Assembly: GCF_024448715.1 (NCBI RefSeq)
Contig: NZ_JAMOHZ010000005.1
Coordinates: forward strand, 124,001 to 188,000
Length of the DNA stretch: 64,000 nt
Origin: Stutzerimonas stutzeri
GTDB taxonomy: Bacteria; Pseudomonadota; Gammaproteobacteria; Pseudomonadales; Pseudomonadaceae
Reading direction: 5' to 3'
Shown: positions 41,029 to 51,231 of the stretch, piece after piece
Layout of the letters: every line of letters starts with the position of its first letter
Numbering within the stretch: position 1 is the stretch's first letter
The notes under the pieces: generated by a model
Told to the model about the DNA's origin: nothing
Seen by the model: only the letters and a program-made list of their open reading frames with translations
The model's database searches: none
Made by a program: the position numbers and the translations under genes

Positions 41029-41931
41029 TCAATTGGGCTGGTCATAGACGCCTGTCGACAGGTAACGGTCGCCCCGGTCGCAGATGATCGCGACGATCAC
41101 GGCGTTTTCGACTTCCTGTGACAGGCGCAGCGCGCCAGCCACCGCACCACCGGAGGACACGCCACAAAAGATGCCCTCTTCACGGGCAAGGCGACGCATC
41201 ACGTCCTCGGCTTCGGCCTGGGCCATGTCGACGATACGGTCGACACGCTCGGCCTGGTAGATCTTCGGCAAATACTCTTCCGGCCACCGGCGAATGCCCG
41301 GAATCGACGCGCCTTCCATGGGTTGCAACCCGATGATCTGGATCGCCGGGTTCTGTTCCTTGAGATAGCGCGACACGCCCATGATGGTGCCGGTGGTGCC
41401 CATGGAGCTGACGAAATGAGTGATGCTGCCACCCGTCTGCTGCCATAGCTCAGGGCCGGTGCTGGTGTAATGCGCCTCGGGGTTGTCGCCGTTGGCGAAC
41501 TGATCGAGCACCTTGCCGCGACCTTCGGCGGCCATCTTCACAGCCAGGTCACGGGCGCCTTCCATGCCCTCGTCCTTGCTCACCAGAATCAGCTCGGCGC
41601 CGTAGGCGGTCATGGCCGCCTTGCGCTCGGCGCTGGAGTTGTCCGGCATGATCAGAATGAACTTATAACCTTTGATCGCCGCGGCCATGGCCAGGGCGAT
41701 GCCAGTGTTGCCGGACGTGGCTTCGATCAGCGTATCGCCGGGCTTGATGTCGCCGCGCGCTTCGGCACGCGCGATCATCGACAGCGCCGGACGATCTTTG
41801 ACCGATCCGGCCGGGTTGTTGCCTTCGAGTTTCACCAGAATGGTATTGCTGGTTTCGCCGGGCAGACGCTGCAAGCGAACCAGCGGAGTATTGCCGACGC
41901 AATCGGCAATGGTCGGGTACTGAATTGTCAT
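41029..41931 (-). CDS. cysM: Cysteine synthase B
   Basis: A PLP enzyme that makes cysteine from O-acetylserine and sulphide or thiosulphate. It is 300 residues from the ATG at 41931; the open frame before it is not family-like. The PLP lysine is Lys45 in NPAGSVKDRPAL; TSGNTGIALAMAAA and THFVSSMGTTGTIMGVSRYL bind substrate and phosphate. CysM rather than CysK is indicated by length and by the GNNPAGSVKDRPAL context. First gene of the minus-strand run cysM-rlmD-relA-mazG-DUF2058. Confidence 0.94.
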   Translation of the reverse strand: MTIQYPTIADCVGNTPLVRLQRLPGETSNTILVKLEGNNPAGSVKDRPALSMIARAEARGDIKPGDTLIEATSGNTGIALAMAAAIKGYKFILIMPDNSSAERKAAMTAYGAELILVSKDEGMEGARDLAVKMAAEGRGKVLDQFANGDNPEAHYTSTGPELWQQTGGSITHFVSSMGTTGTIMGVSRYLKEQNPAIQIIGLQPMEGASIPGIRRWPEEYLPKIYQAERVDRIVDMAQAEAEDVMRRLAREEGIFCGVSSGGAVAGALRLSQEVENAVIVAIICDRGDRYLSTGVYDQPN

Positions 41932-42199
41932 GGCGTCGATGAACCGAGCGGCATTGGAAGGCGCACATGATACCGGCAACGACCGCAGACGGGCAGACCG
42001 CTTGACCCTTGCTCGTATCCTGAACGGCACGAACCGAACCAGCACGAGCCCGTAACTTAAGAACGCAGCGAACTACAAGGCGAGCCAGTTGTACCGCGAA
42101 ATGCCGACGCTGGCCGATCAAGCTTGGCCGATGCTTGTCTGTCGTTAGGTCTATAAAGAATCTATCTTCGAGCTTTTACCTTTTACTAAGGAACCCGCC

Positions 42200-43996
42200 A
42201 TGCCCGCCGGACGCGCCGCACTGGTTTCAACGCTTCTCCTCCTCAGCCTTACCGCTTGCACCAATCCGGATGGCCCATCCAGCGATACTCCGCCAGCTCC
42301 GGAGGCCTCAAGCGGTTACACCGCAAAGCCCGGCTGGGCCGTCGAACGCTTCGCCGTGGCCGCGGCCAATCCGCTGGCGACAGAAGCGGGTTACGAAATT
42401 CTCAAGGCCGGTGGCAGCGCGATGGACGCCGCCGTTGCGGTGCAGATGGTTCTGAGCCTGGTCGAGCCGCAGTCCAGCGGGCTCGGCGGCGGTGCCTTTC
42501 TACTGTATTGGGACGGTGAAAATGTCGCTGCGCTGGACGGGCGAGAGACGGCGCCGGCCGCTGCCAATGAAAACTTGTTTCTGAATGCAGACGGCACACC
42601 CATGGACTTCCTTCAGGCCGTGGTTGGGGGCCGCTCGGTCGGTGTACCTGGCACGGTGAAGATGCTTGAACAGGCACACCAGCAGTACGGCAAGCTGCCC
42701 TGGAGAAAACTGCTGCAACCTGCAATTCGTCTTGCCGAGGATGGCTTCGCCATCAGTCCACGGCTGCACAGCCTGCTCCAGAGCGACCCAGCGCTACGCG
42801 ACAACCCGCCCGCGGCAGCCTTTTACTACCAGCCGGACGGCAAGCCGTGGCCTGTCGGTTACCGACTGCGCAACCCCGCCCTCGCCGCACTGCTGCGCAA
42901 CATTGCGCAGGATGGCAGCGATGCCTTCTACCGCGGCACCAATGCCCAAGCGCTGGTTAAACAGGTAAACAGCCATCCGGGCAACGCCGGGAAGATCACG
43001 CTAAGCGACCTTGAGGTCTACGAGCCGCGTCAGCGCGACGCTCTCTGCAATCTCTGGCGGAACCAGTATCAGGTTTGCGGTTTTCCACCGCCCTCTTCCG
43101 GGCACATCACCCAAATGCAGATCCTCGGAATACTGGAGCAACTGGGACCCTTGCCGGCACTGGATCAGGGTGTACCGTCAGTCGAGTTCCTGCACCGCTA
43201 TACCGAAGCGGCGCGTCTGGCCTACGCCGATCGTGCAAAGTATCTGGCTGATCCGGATTTCGTTCCCGTACCGGGGCGGACCTGGAACAGCATGCTCGCA
43301 CCGGACTATCTTAAGCAGCGCGCCGAGCTGATCGGTCCGCGCAGCATGGGCACCGCCGAGCCCGGCGAACCTGGCGCCATGCCCATCGCGTTCGCATCGC
43401 AGGCTGAGCAGCCGGAGTACGGCACCAGCCATATCAGCATTGTCGATGCCGAAGGTAACGCGCTGGCGATGACCACGACTATCGAACAAGCGTTCGGTTC
43501 GCGCCTGCTCAATGACGGCGGTACCGGGCTGCCCGGTGGTTACCTGCTGAACAACGAACTCACCGATTTCGCCTTCGTACCACGTGATGCCCAGGGCCGG
43601 CCGGTGGCCAACCGCGTCGAGCCGAATAAGCGTCCGCGCTCGAGCATGAGCCCGACGCTGGTGTTCGATGCTGCGGGCGAGAAGTTGCTGGCAAGTGTCG
43701 GCTCGCCAGGCGGCGCGGCGATCATCCACTTCACGGCGAAGACACTGCTGGGCATGTACGGCTGGGGGCTGGATGCGCAGCGGGCGATCGACCTGCCCAA
43801 TTTCGGCAGCTTCAATGGTCCGACAGTGCTGGAAGCCGGCCGATTCCCGGCCAGCACGGTGCAGGCGCTTAAAGCGCGAGGTCATGAGGTCAACGAGACG
43901 GAGATGACCAGCGGACTACAGGCTATTCAGCGCACCGACAGCGGCTGGTTCGGCGGTGCCGATCCGCGTCGTGAAGGGGTAGTGATGGGCGAGTGA
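42200..43996 (+). CDS. ggt: Gamma-glutamyltransferase, predicted lipoprotein
   Basis: An Ntn-hydrolase that cleaves glutathione and gamma-glutamyl compounds. It has 598 residues with a type II signal (MPAGRAALVSTLLLLSLTAC, lipid Cys20), so it is expected to be membrane-anchored in the periplasm or outer membrane. The autoprocessing site is before Thr409 in PEYGTSHISIVDAEGN, giving large and small subunits. Other signatures are GGSAMDAAVAVQMVL, SSGLGGGAFLLYWDG and the C-terminal SVGSPGGAAIIHFTAKTL. The gene stands alone between divergent cysM and convergent gacS. Confidence 0.93.
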   Translation: MPAGRAALVSTLLLLSLTACTNPDGPSSDTPPAPEASSGYTAKPGWAVERFAVAAANPLATEAGYEILKAGGSAMDAAVAVQMVLSLVEPQSSGLGGGAFLLYWDGENVAALDGRETAPAAANENLFLNADGTPMDFLQAVVGGRSVGVPGTVKMLEQAHQQYGKLPWRKLLQPAIRLAEDGFAISPRLHSLLQSDPALRDNPPAAAFYYQPDGKPWPVGYRLRNPALAALLRNIAQDGSDAFYRGTNAQALVKQVNSHPGNAGKITLSDLEVYEPRQRDALCNLWRNQYQVCGFPPPSSGHITQMQILGILEQLGPLPALDQGVPSVEFLHRYTEAARLAYADRAKYLADPDFVPVPGRTWNSMLAPDYLKQRAELIGPRSMGTAEPGEPGAMPIAFASQAEQPEYGTSHISIVDAEGNALAMTTTIEQAFGSRLLNDGGTGLPGGYLLNNELTDFAFVPRDAQGRPVANRVEPNKRPRSSMSPTLVFDAAGEKLLASVGSPGGAAIIHFTAKTLLGMYGWGLDAQRAIDLPNFGSFNGPTVLEAGRFPASTVQALKARGHEVNETEMTSGLQAIQRTDSGWFGGADPRREGVVMGE

Positions 43997-44028
43997 GCGC
44001 TGATCTTCGGGCAAGCCTGCGGCCCGCA

Positions 44029-44107
44029 TTCGCCGCGGGGCGCGCCTCCCACAAAAACGGCGCGGTGTGCGCTGTGGCCTTTGTGAGAGGCCCGACCTCG
44101 GGGCGAA
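44029..44107. repeat. Inverted pair of a second REP subtype
   Basis: TTCGCCGCGGGGCGCGCCTCC (minus-type) at 44029-44052 and GTGAGAGGCCCGACCTCGG (plus-type) at 44083-44107 face each other between the convergent ends of ggt and gacS, a typical REP position where a bidirectional terminator would act. Confidence 0.7.
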
Positions 44108-44132
44108 CGTGTTCAACGTGGACGACATTGCG

Positions 44133-46886
44133 CTAGACGACCCGAGCCTCGTATTCCAACCGTTCGATGGCGCTGTCCAACTCGTCCAACGCCTGGGCGG
44201 CGCTCGGGTGATTCTGCTTGAGCAAGGTCTCGCTGCGCTCGCAGGCGGCCCGCAGCTGCGGAACGCCGCAGTAACGGGTAGCGCCGTGCAGTCGGTGGAC
44301 GCGATCGACCATCGCCTGTTGATCGTTGACCAAGCGCGCTTCACGGATCGCCCGCCGATCATCATCCAGGGACGCCAGCAACATGCTCATCATGTCCGCC
44401 GCCAGATCGGCCTTGCCCGCAGCCAGACGTAACCCCTCCTCCGCATCCAGCACCTTGAGGTTATTTTCCGGTAACGGCACTTCGGCAGGTGCCGCCAGGA
44501 AACTGCGCAGCAGCGGCAGCCCGGTCCACTTCAGCACCACCTGCGCCAGCTGCCGTTCGCTGATCGGTTTGGTCAGGTAATCGTCCAGGCCGCTCTGCAA
44601 TAACGAACGCTTTTCGTTGGACAGCGCATGCGCGGTGAGCGCGATGATCGGCAGCGGTGGCTGTCCGCTGTCGACTTCCCATTGACGGATCGCCTCCGTG
44701 GTCTGGCGGCCATCCATGCCGGGCATCTGCACGTCCATGAAAACCAGATCGAAGGCTTTACGCTTGACCGCCTCGAGCGCCTCCTTGCCGCTGCTCACCG
44801 CTTCGGCCTCGCCCCCCATGTCGGTCAGCAGGGTTTCGAGCAGCAACAGGTTGGCCGGATTGTCGTCGACACAAAGGACGCGCGGCGGGCGGGTCTCGGG
44901 CATCGCTATGTTCTCGATCAATGCCTGAGGTGGACGCAGCAGATCGAGCAGGACCCGCTGAAGTTTGCGCGTACAGGCCGGCTTGCCCTGCAGCTGCGTA
45001 TGAGTGTGAGATTCGGGTAAAGCCTCGTGGTACTGCGCCTGCTCGCTGGTCGGGCAGAGCACGATGCACTTGCAGCCCAGCCCCTCGAACTCCCATAGGC
45101 GCTGGCACAGCTGCTGCGGTCCGATCTCGCGGCTGGACACGCCGAGCACGGCGATTTCGATGGGCGTATCGCCTGTACGTGCGGTCGCCACAGCATCCTG
45201 CAACTGATCCAGGGTTTCGAACGACACTACCTCTAGACCGCAACCTTCCAATTGATGCTGCAATGCTTGGCGCGCCAACGGGTGTTGTTCGAGCAGGCCG
45301 ATCTTGCGCCCCAGCAGGGCCGCGCGCGGCAGGTCCTCGATATCGTCGCGCGCCTTGGGCAGACTCAGACTGATCCAGAATTCGGAGCCCTCATCCGGAA
45401 TGCTATCGACGCCGATTTCGCCGCCCATTTGTTCGATCAGGCGTTTGGAGATCACCAGCCCGAGCCCGGTCCCTCCGGGTTGGCGCGACAGGGAATTGTC
45501 CGCCTGGCTGAATGCCTGAAACAGCGCACGCAGGTCCTGATCGGTCAAGCCGATGCCGGTGTCCTGCACGCTGATGCGCAACTGGGCGCGATCGGAGCGT
45601 TCGTCCTCGACCATGGCGCGAACGACGATAGTGCCTTCATTGGTGAACTTGATGGCGTTGCTGACGAGATTGGTCAGCACCTGCTTGAGTCGCAACGGAT
45701 CACCGACTAGCGACAGCGGCGTATCGCGATACACCAGGCTGACCAGCTCCAGATGTTTGGAATGAGCCGCCGGGCCGAGGATGGTCAGAGTGTCTTCGAT
45801 CAAGTCGCGCAGATTGAAGGGAATACTGTCGAGCACCAATTTGCCGGCCTCGATTTTCGAGAAATCGAGAATTTCGTTGATGATTCCCAACAGGCTGTCG
45901 GCGGACTTTTCGATGGTCGACAGGTAATCCTGCTGACGCGGCGTCAGGTCGCTTTTCTGCAGCAGATGGGTAAAGCCGAGAATGCCGTTGAGCGGCGTGC
46001 GGATTTCATGGCTCATGTTGGCCAGGAACTCGGATTTGATCCGGCTGGCCTCTAGAGCCTCCTTACGCGCCAAGTCCAGTTCGATGTTCTGGATCTCGAT
46101 GGTTTCGAGGTTCTGCTGTACGTCCTCGGTCGCCTGATCGATGCTCTGTTGCAACTCCTCGCGGGCGCTGAGCAGCGCCTCGGCCATACGATTGATGCCC
46201 GCCGCCACCTCATCCATTTCATGGCTGCCGAGCGGAGGCAGCCGAGTTTCCAGATAGCCGTCCTTGAGCTGAGCCACCGCTACCTTGACCTTGTGCAGCG
46301 GCTTGCTGATGGCGGTGCTCATGCGCAATGCCAGCAATGCGGTGATGATCAGTCCGGCGCCGATCAGCAACAGACTGGTGAACAGACTGCGATAGCCACG
46401 CAACAGCGTGCCCTGATGCGACAGCTCCAGTTCCAGCCAGCCGATCTGGCGGAAATCGTCGTTCGGGTTGTCTTCGGCGAGGTTGAGATGCTTGCCAAGC
46501 ACTGGCATCAGGATGCGCGTGGTGTCGACACTGCTGACCTGAGTCAGCGCCTCGGGATCGGCCGGTGGCGAGGGCGTAATCATATTTGGCCCGGCATGGG
46601 CCTGCAGGTTGCGCTCGATATCGAGGATGGATACCGCGCGCACATCATGTTGATCCAGCACCTGCTTGAGGATCCGCTGAAGACGCTTGTCGTAGCCCTG
46701 GGCCATGGCCGGTGCAGCCAGCGGCGCCAACTGCTCGGCGATCAGTTGGCCGCGTTCGTCGAGTTGGTGGCGCATCTCCGCCAGCTGCATCCAGGTGAAA
46801 TAGATGCCGAGCACCACGGCCAGCACGGTGCTGGGCAGCAGTATCAGCGCCAGCACACGACTCCTTATTCCTAGGTCTTTAAGCAC
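44133..46886 (-). CDS. gacS: Hybrid sensor histidine kinase GacS/BarA
   Basis: A 917-residue hybrid kinase that activates GacA and thereby the Rsm small-RNA system. Domains: membrane helix 1 (residues 8-30), a periplasmic sensor (about 35-165), helix 2 (about 168-188), HAMP, HisKA with His293 in [17 protein letters not shown], HATPase with DTGIGL and [10 protein letters not shown], a receiver domain with LCVDDNPAN and [12 protein letters not shown], and a C-terminal HPt with [13 protein letters not shown]. The start is a GTG at 46886. Location beside cysM/rlmD/relA matches the Pseudomonas gacS locus. Confidence 0.95.
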   Translation of the reverse strand: MLKDLGIRSRVLALILLPSTVLAVVLGIYFTWMQLAEMRHQLDERGQLIAEQLAPLAAPAMAQGYDKRLQRILKQVLDQHDVRAVSILDIERNLQAHAGPNMITPSPPADPEALTQVSSVDTTRILMPVLGKHLNLAEDNPNDDFRQIGWLELELSHQGTLLRGYRSLFTSLLLIGAGLIITALLALRMSTAISKPLHKVKVAVAQLKDGYLETRLPPLGSHEMDEVAAGINRMAEALLSAREELQQSIDQATEDVQQNLETIEIQNIELDLARKEALEASRIKSEFLANMSHEIRTPLNGILGFTHLLQKSDLTPRQQDYLSTIEKSADSLLGIINEILDFSKIEAGKLVLDSIPFNLRDLIEDTLTILGPAAHSKHLELVSLVYRDTPLSLVGDPLRLKQVLTNLVSNAIKFTNEGTIVVRAMVEDERSDRAQLRISVQDTGIGLTDQDLRALFQAFSQADNSLSRQPGGTGLGLVISKRLIEQMGGEIGVDSIPDEGSEFWISLSLPKARDDIEDLPRAALLGRKIGLLEQHPLARQALQHQLEGCGLEVVSFETLDQLQDAVATARTGDTPIEIAVLGVSSREIGPQQLCQRLWEFEGLGCKCIVLCPTSEQAQYHEALPESHTHTQLQGKPACTRKLQRVLLDLLRPPQALIENIAMPETRPPRVLCVDDNPANLLLLETLLTDMGGEAEAVSSGKEALEAVKRKAFDLVFMDVQMPGMDGRQTTEAIRQWEVDSGQPPLPIIALTAHALSNEKRSLLQSGLDDYLTKPISERQLAQVVLKWTGLPLLRSFLAAPAEVPLPENNLKVLDAEEGLRLAAGKADLAADMMSMLLASLDDDRRAIREARLVNDQQAMVDRVHRLHGATRYCGVPQLRAACERSETLLKQNHPSAAQALDELDSAIERLEYEARVV

Positions 46887-47026
46887 GGATCCATTCCCCG
46901 GTTTGCCAGGCGACTAGTGTAGCGGCTCAGCGTGCGGGAATCTGCCTGCCAGAGCCGCCCGGCGACAGGGCGCGCTGACGATCGATCAGCAATCCGTCAG
47001 GCAGACCCTGGCAGGCAGTTGGACAA

Positions 47027-47653
47027 TCAGTCCAGACCGCGGATATTCCGCTCCTGAAAATCGGGAAGTTTCCAATGGAAGGTCATCGCCAGCACACGGA
47101 ACAGGAAGCCGGCACAGAGTGTGGCGAGCGAGGCGATGGAATTGCCGACACCCAACCAGAGCAGCGCGACATAGAGCACACCCGTGAACAGCGCCACCGT
47201 CGCATACAGCTCGCGTTGCAGCACCATCGGCACCTCGTTGCAGAGGATGTCGCGCAGCAATCCGCCGAACACACCGGTGATCACGCCGGCCAGCACCACG
47301 ATCGAGGCATGCGCGCCCATCTTCATCGCCACGCCGCAGCCGATCACGGTGAACGCCACCAAGCCCAGACCATCGACCAGCAGAAACACCTGCCGTAGAT
47401 GGTGCATATGCCGCGCGACCATGGCGGTAACAATGGCCGCGCCAATGGTGAATCCAAGGTATTCCGGGTTGGCGATCCAGCCCACCGGGTAATGCCCCAG
47501 CAACACGTCGCGCGCCGTGCCGCCGCCGAGTGCGGTCACCGTGCCTAGCAGGCAGATGCCGAACAGATCCATACCGCGACGCATGCCCATGATGGCGCCG
47601 GACATGGCTTCAGCCGTAATCGCGATCAGATAGATAATGTGCAACAAGGTCAC
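47027..47653 (-). CDS. Trimeric intracellular cation (TRIC) channel family protein
   Basis: A 208-residue membrane protein of the YicG/UPF0126 (TRIC) family with seven predicted helices in two repeats. Signatures are GAIMGMRRGMDLFGICLLG with GGGTARDVLLG in the first repeat and VLAGVITGVFGGLLRDILCNE in the second, the GG-x-x-RD-x-L loops that line the pore. The start is a GTG. Bacterial members conduct K+ and similar ions; the role in this organism is unknown. Divergent from the LysR gene across 123 bases of AT-rich sequence that must hold both promoters. Confidence 0.9.
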   Translation of the reverse strand: MTLLHIIYLIAITAEAMSGAIMGMRRGMDLFGICLLGTVTALGGGTARDVLLGHYPVGWIANPEYLGFTIGAAIVTAMVARHMHHLRQVFLLVDGLGLVAFTVIGCGVAMKMGAHASIVVLAGVITGVFGGLLRDILCNEVPMVLQRELYATVALFTGVLYVALLWLGVGNSIASLATLCAGFLFRVLAMTFHWKLPDFQERNIRGLD

Positions 47654-47776
47654 GGCGCGACTCCAAGCTGGGCGGGACGATGAAAGGCGCGCGATTATGG
47701 GGCAGACTCCGGCTTAATCGTTGTGGCTAAGTAAATTTAGGCTATACAAATATTTCCTTAATCGGAGCGCCGTCTC

Positions 47777-48679
47777 TTGAATCTCGACCCCAAACAGACC
47801 GAAGCCTTTCGCGCTGTCATCAAGACCGGCAGCTTCGAGCAGGCAGCGTTGCGTCTGCACCTGACGCCCCCTGCTATTTCGCAGCGGGTACGCGCCCTGG
47901 AAAGTGCGTTGGGCAACGCGCTGGTGGTGCGTAGCCGGCCCTGCCGCCCCACCGAGACCGGTCAGCGACTGTTGCAATATCTCAAGCGGGCAACTTTGCT
48001 CGAAGCCGACCTGATAGCGGATCTGGCCGAACGCAGCGATGCGCCGCTGGTGGTGGTTGCCGCACTCAATGCCGACAGCCTCGGCACATGGTTCTTCCCG
48101 GCTCTGTCCGAGGTGCTGATGCGCGAACGCGTGCTGCTGGACCTGACCGTCGAAGATCAGGACCACACCTACAGCCTGCTGGAAACCGGACTGGCGATCG
48201 GCTGCATCAGCACCGAGCCCAACCCCATGCGCGGCTGCACCGCCAGCCCGCTGGGCAGCATGCGCTATCGCCTGGTGGCCTCGACGGAGTTTCGCCAGCG
48301 GCACTTCGCTAACGGCCTCACCCGCAACGCCGCGCGCAAGGCTCCGGTAGTCGCATACACCCGCAAGGACAGCCTCACCTCATCCTTCCTGCTGCGCCAG
48401 TTGGGCCTGCCGGAAGGCGCCTATCCTTGCCATTACGTACCTGGTGCCGAGCCGCATTTCAGCGCGATCCGCTATGGCCTGGGTTACGGCATGGTGCCGG
48501 AACTGCTGTTGGACGACGCCCTGGCGCAGGGCGCTGTGGTCGATCTGGCGGAAGATGCGCCGCTGGATATCGCGCTGTACTGGCATACCTGGAAAGTCCA
48601 ATCGCCACGAATGGAAAATCTGTCGCGCCAAATCATCGAAGCCGCGCCGAAGATCCTCGCACGACCGGAGGGGGCGTAG
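47777..48679 (+). CDS. LysR-family regulator, ArgP/IciA type
   Basis: A 300-residue transcription factor. An N-terminal winged helix (residues about 1-60, FRAVIKTGSFEQAALRLHLTPPAISQRVRAL) precedes an effector-binding domain. The N-terminus and the C-terminal part resemble ArgP (IciA), which normally controls amino-acid export and senses lysine/arginine. A TTG at 47777 with GGAG about 9 bases upstream is the start. In other bacteria ArgP-type regulators face a LysE/ArgO exporter gene; here the divergent partner is a TRIC channel. Confidence 0.88.
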   Translation: MNLDPKQTEAFRAVIKTGSFEQAALRLHLTPPAISQRVRALESALGNALVVRSRPCRPTETGQRLLQYLKRATLLEADLIADLAERSDAPLVVVAALNADSLGTWFFPALSEVLMRERVLLDLTVEDQDHTYSLLETGLAIGCISTEPNPMRGCTASPLGSMRYRLVASTEFRQRHFANGLTRNAARKAPVVAYTRKDSLTSSFLLRQLGLPEGAYPCHYVPGAEPHFSAIRYGLGYGMVPELLLDDALAQGAVVDLAEDAPLDIALYWHTWKVQSPRMENLSRQIIEAAPKILARPEGA

Positions 48680-48714
48680 CGCGCCGATGCAGTCGCCCCG
48701 CCAGCGTGCCCTGG

Positions 48715-48791
48715 TTCGCGAGCAAGCTCGCTCCTACAAAAGCTGTCCGGTACTAAGCCGGAGCACCCGTAGGAGCGAGCTTGCTCGCGAA
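48715..48791. repeat. Inverted REP pair
   Basis: A minus-type REP at 48715-48737 and plus-type REP at 48769-48791 lie between the LysR gene and the phosphopantetheinyl transferase gene. Confidence 0.88.
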
Positions 48792-48846
48792 AAGAGCATG
48801 GCGATCACGAACCTCAGGACTGGCAGTTGAGGCACACTAGCGCACC

Positions 48847-49560
48847 ATGAATTCTCGACCTCAGCACCCCGCCTGCTGCTCGCCTTTGCTCGATCATTGG
48901 CCACTGCCGCGTGCCCTTCCCGGCGTGCACTTGCTCAGCACCCGTTTCGATCCCACCCTGCTCGATCCTGACGACTTCAGCCGCTGGGGCATTCCTGCGA
49001 TGACAGCAGTGAGCAAGCGCCAGACCGAATTCCTCGCCGGCCGGATTTGCGCCCACGAAGCACTGCGTCGGGTTACCGGTGTGCCAGGCATTCCCGCCGT
49101 TGCTGAGGACCGTTCGCCTTGCTGGCCTCAAGGCGTAGTAGGCTCCATCACCCACGGCGCCGGCTGGGCCGCGGCGGTGGCGGCGCGAAGCGAACAGTGG
49201 CGCGGGCTGGGGCTGGATGTGGAAAAGCTACTACCCATCACACGGGCCGATCGGCTGGCCGCCGAGATCCTCACGCCACGGGAGCTGGAAGGCTACGCCG
49301 AGCTGCCTGACGCACAGCGAGCGCTGCGGGTTACCCTGACCTTCTCGATCAAGGAGAGCCTGTTCAAGGCGCTCTACCCGCTGGTGAATAAGCGCTTTTA
49401 TTATCAGGAAGCGGAATTGATCTACCACGACGGTGACGGCCACGCTCGCCTACGCCTGCTCAATGATCTTTCGGAAGAATGGAAGGCCGGCGCCGAGCTG
49501 GACGGCCAATTCGTTCAGTTCGACGACTATCTGCTGAGTCTGGTCAGCATTCCGGCCTGA
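48847..49560 (+). CDS. 4'-phosphopantetheinyl transferase (PcpS/EntD type)
   Basis: A 237-residue enzyme that transfers phosphopantetheine from CoA to carrier proteins. The two Mg2+/CoA motifs are GLGLDVEKL (D-x-E) and FSIKESLFKALYP (K-E-x-x-x-K), with SITHGAGWAAA upstream. The single Pseudomonas enzyme, PcpS, serves both fatty-acid synthase and siderophore synthetases; that this one has the same breadth is inferred. ATG at 48847. Confidence 0.88.
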   Translation: MNSRPQHPACCSPLLDHWPLPRALPGVHLLSTRFDPTLLDPDDFSRWGIPAMTAVSKRQTEFLAGRICAHEALRRVTGVPGIPAVAEDRSPCWPQGVVGSITHGAGWAAAVAARSEQWRGLGLDVEKLLPITRADRLAAEILTPRELEGYAELPDAQRALRVTLTFSIKESLFKALYPLVNKRFYYQEAELIYHDGDGHARLRLLNDLSEEWKAGAELDGQFVQFDDYLLSLVSIPA

Positions 49561-49629
49561 TTAGGCGCAGTCGTTCGCGCGAAAAAATGCGCGCCCCTTC
49601 CCCTCGTCACGGCTAACCCAACCTTTCAA

Positions 49630-51231
49630 CTACCCCGTCTGCTTTCGCGGCCAGACCAGACTGAAGCGCGCGCCGCCCAACTCGCTATGGCCGATCTGCG
49701 AGCGCCCGCCGTGCCAGTAAGTGATTCGCCGCACGATGGAAAGCCCCAGCCCATGACCGCCCGAAGCGCGGGTGCGGCTGTCGTCCAAACGCAGGAAGGG
49801 CGCGAAAACTTTCTCCCAAGCCTCTTCCGGCACGCCCGGCCCGTCATCATCGACGCTCAGCTGCGCGCGCTCGGAGTCGATGATGAAGCTCACCTGCACC
49901 CGCGTTTCAGCGTGGCGCATGGCGTTGGTGACCAAATTACTCAACGCACGTCGTAGATAATGCGGCTCGGCCTCCACCAGGCAACTTTCGCCGGAAGCCG
50001 GCACGCAAGCGCCACGCTCGACCCGCACGTCTGCGCGCAGCGGTGCCAGTTCACCGATCACCTGATCGACCAGCGCGCCAAGATCGACCATTTGGAAGGT
50101 CAACTCAGGCGAGCCGCGTTCAAGACGGGTATAGACCAGCATTTCATCCACGAGCCGGTCGAGGTCATCGATATCGCCGTCCATGCCTTCAAGATATTTG
50201 GTCCGCGCCTCGGGCGTTTGCGCCTCGGCCGCCATTTCCAGCCCGAACCGCAGACGCGCCACTGGCGTGCGCAGCTCATGCGCCACCGCGCTGACCATCT
50301 CCCGCTGTACCGCCAACAAGCGCTGCAGGTGACTGGCCATGCCGTTGAATGCCTTCGCCAACCGCCCCACCGAATCGGTGCCAGCGGCCGGCACGCGCGT
50401 TTCCAGATTGCCACCGGCGATACGCGTGGCGGCGCTTTCCACTTCCCGCACGCGCTGTTCGAGCTGGCGCACCAGCAGATAGACAGTGAGCCCGATTAGC
50501 GTCAGCCCGAGCACGCCGATCACGATCAGCAGCTGCGGTGGGTAAGGGTTCAGCTGATGCAGCGGGCCCAGCGACATGATCCAGGACGTTCCGGAAACCG
50601 CGGCGAACACGCGGATGGCGTCACCACCCTTGTCCAGCGCCATGACCGTGTCGCCTTCGTCGAGGCGGCGGCGCTGATCGTCATCGAGGCTGGCACTGTC
50701 ACGGGTGAGCAGCTCCAGCGCATAGCCGAAGCCGCGGGCTTCTTTCAATTCAGCAAGACGCTGGGGTTGCTCGTCCTCGGGATAGCGGATCAGCTCATCG
50801 ATCAGCAGATAGATAGTCGCGCGTGCCAGCTGTTCGCTGATCTGCTCGACCTCGCCGGTGAGCACCAGACGGTCGGTGGCGCTGACCAGGGAAAATATCG
50901 TGACGCGATGCGGACGCATCGGCTCGACCAGCACCTGGCCGCGCAACAAACGGGTTTCCAGGCGGCTCTCCAGACTGACGTCTTCCAGCGTACGCACCCG
51001 CAGCGGGATGCCTAGCAGACGACCCCAGAGATTCGCAGCCTGGCGGCGCTCGATGGGCGTCATGCTTTGCATGTTGTGCGCCATCAGGCGGAACGTGCCC
51101 GCGGCCAGCGCCTCGCGATGGTGGTCGGCGCGCACCTCGTTAAGCAGTTGCAGGCCACCGGCCCCCAGCAGTCCAACCAGTACCAACACGGCGAGCACGC
51201 CGCCATAGATGCGCAGGAAGACCGAATTCAC
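49630..51231 (-). CDS. Sensor histidine kinase, RstB-like
   Basis: A 533-residue transmembrane kinase. Helix 1 spans residues about 7-30, a periplasmic domain about 31-240, helix 2 about 241-262 (LLIVIGVLGLTLIGLTVYLL), then HAMP, HisKA with the phospho-His in VSAVAHELRTPVARL, and HATPase with NLVTNAMRH, DDDGPGVP and GGHGLGLSIV. The GTG start overlaps the response regulator stop (GTGA). It resembles RstB-type sensors; the signal is unknown. The gene lies beside nrdA, a placement seen in other pseudomonads. Confidence 0.9.
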   Translation of the reverse strand: MNSVFLRIYGGVLAVLVLVGLLGAGGLQLLNEVRADHHREALAAGTFRLMAHNMQSMTPIERRQAANLWGRLLGIPLRVRTLEDVSLESRLETRLLRGQVLVEPMRPHRVTIFSLVSATDRLVLTGEVEQISEQLARATIYLLIDELIRYPEDEQPQRLAELKEARGFGYALELLTRDSASLDDDQRRRLDEGDTVMALDKGGDAIRVFAAVSGTSWIMSLGPLHQLNPYPPQLLIVIGVLGLTLIGLTVYLLVRQLEQRVREVESAATRIAGGNLETRVPAAGTDSVGRLAKAFNGMASHLQRLLAVQREMVSAVAHELRTPVARLRFGLEMAAEAQTPEARTKYLEGMDGDIDDLDRLVDEMLVYTRLERGSPELTFQMVDLGALVDQVIGELAPLRADVRVERGACVPASGESCLVEAEPHYLRRALSNLVTNAMRHAETRVQVSFIIDSERAQLSVDDDGPGVPEEAWEKVFAPFLRLDDSRTRASGGHGLGLSIVRRITYWHGGRSQIGHSELGGARFSLVWPRKQTG

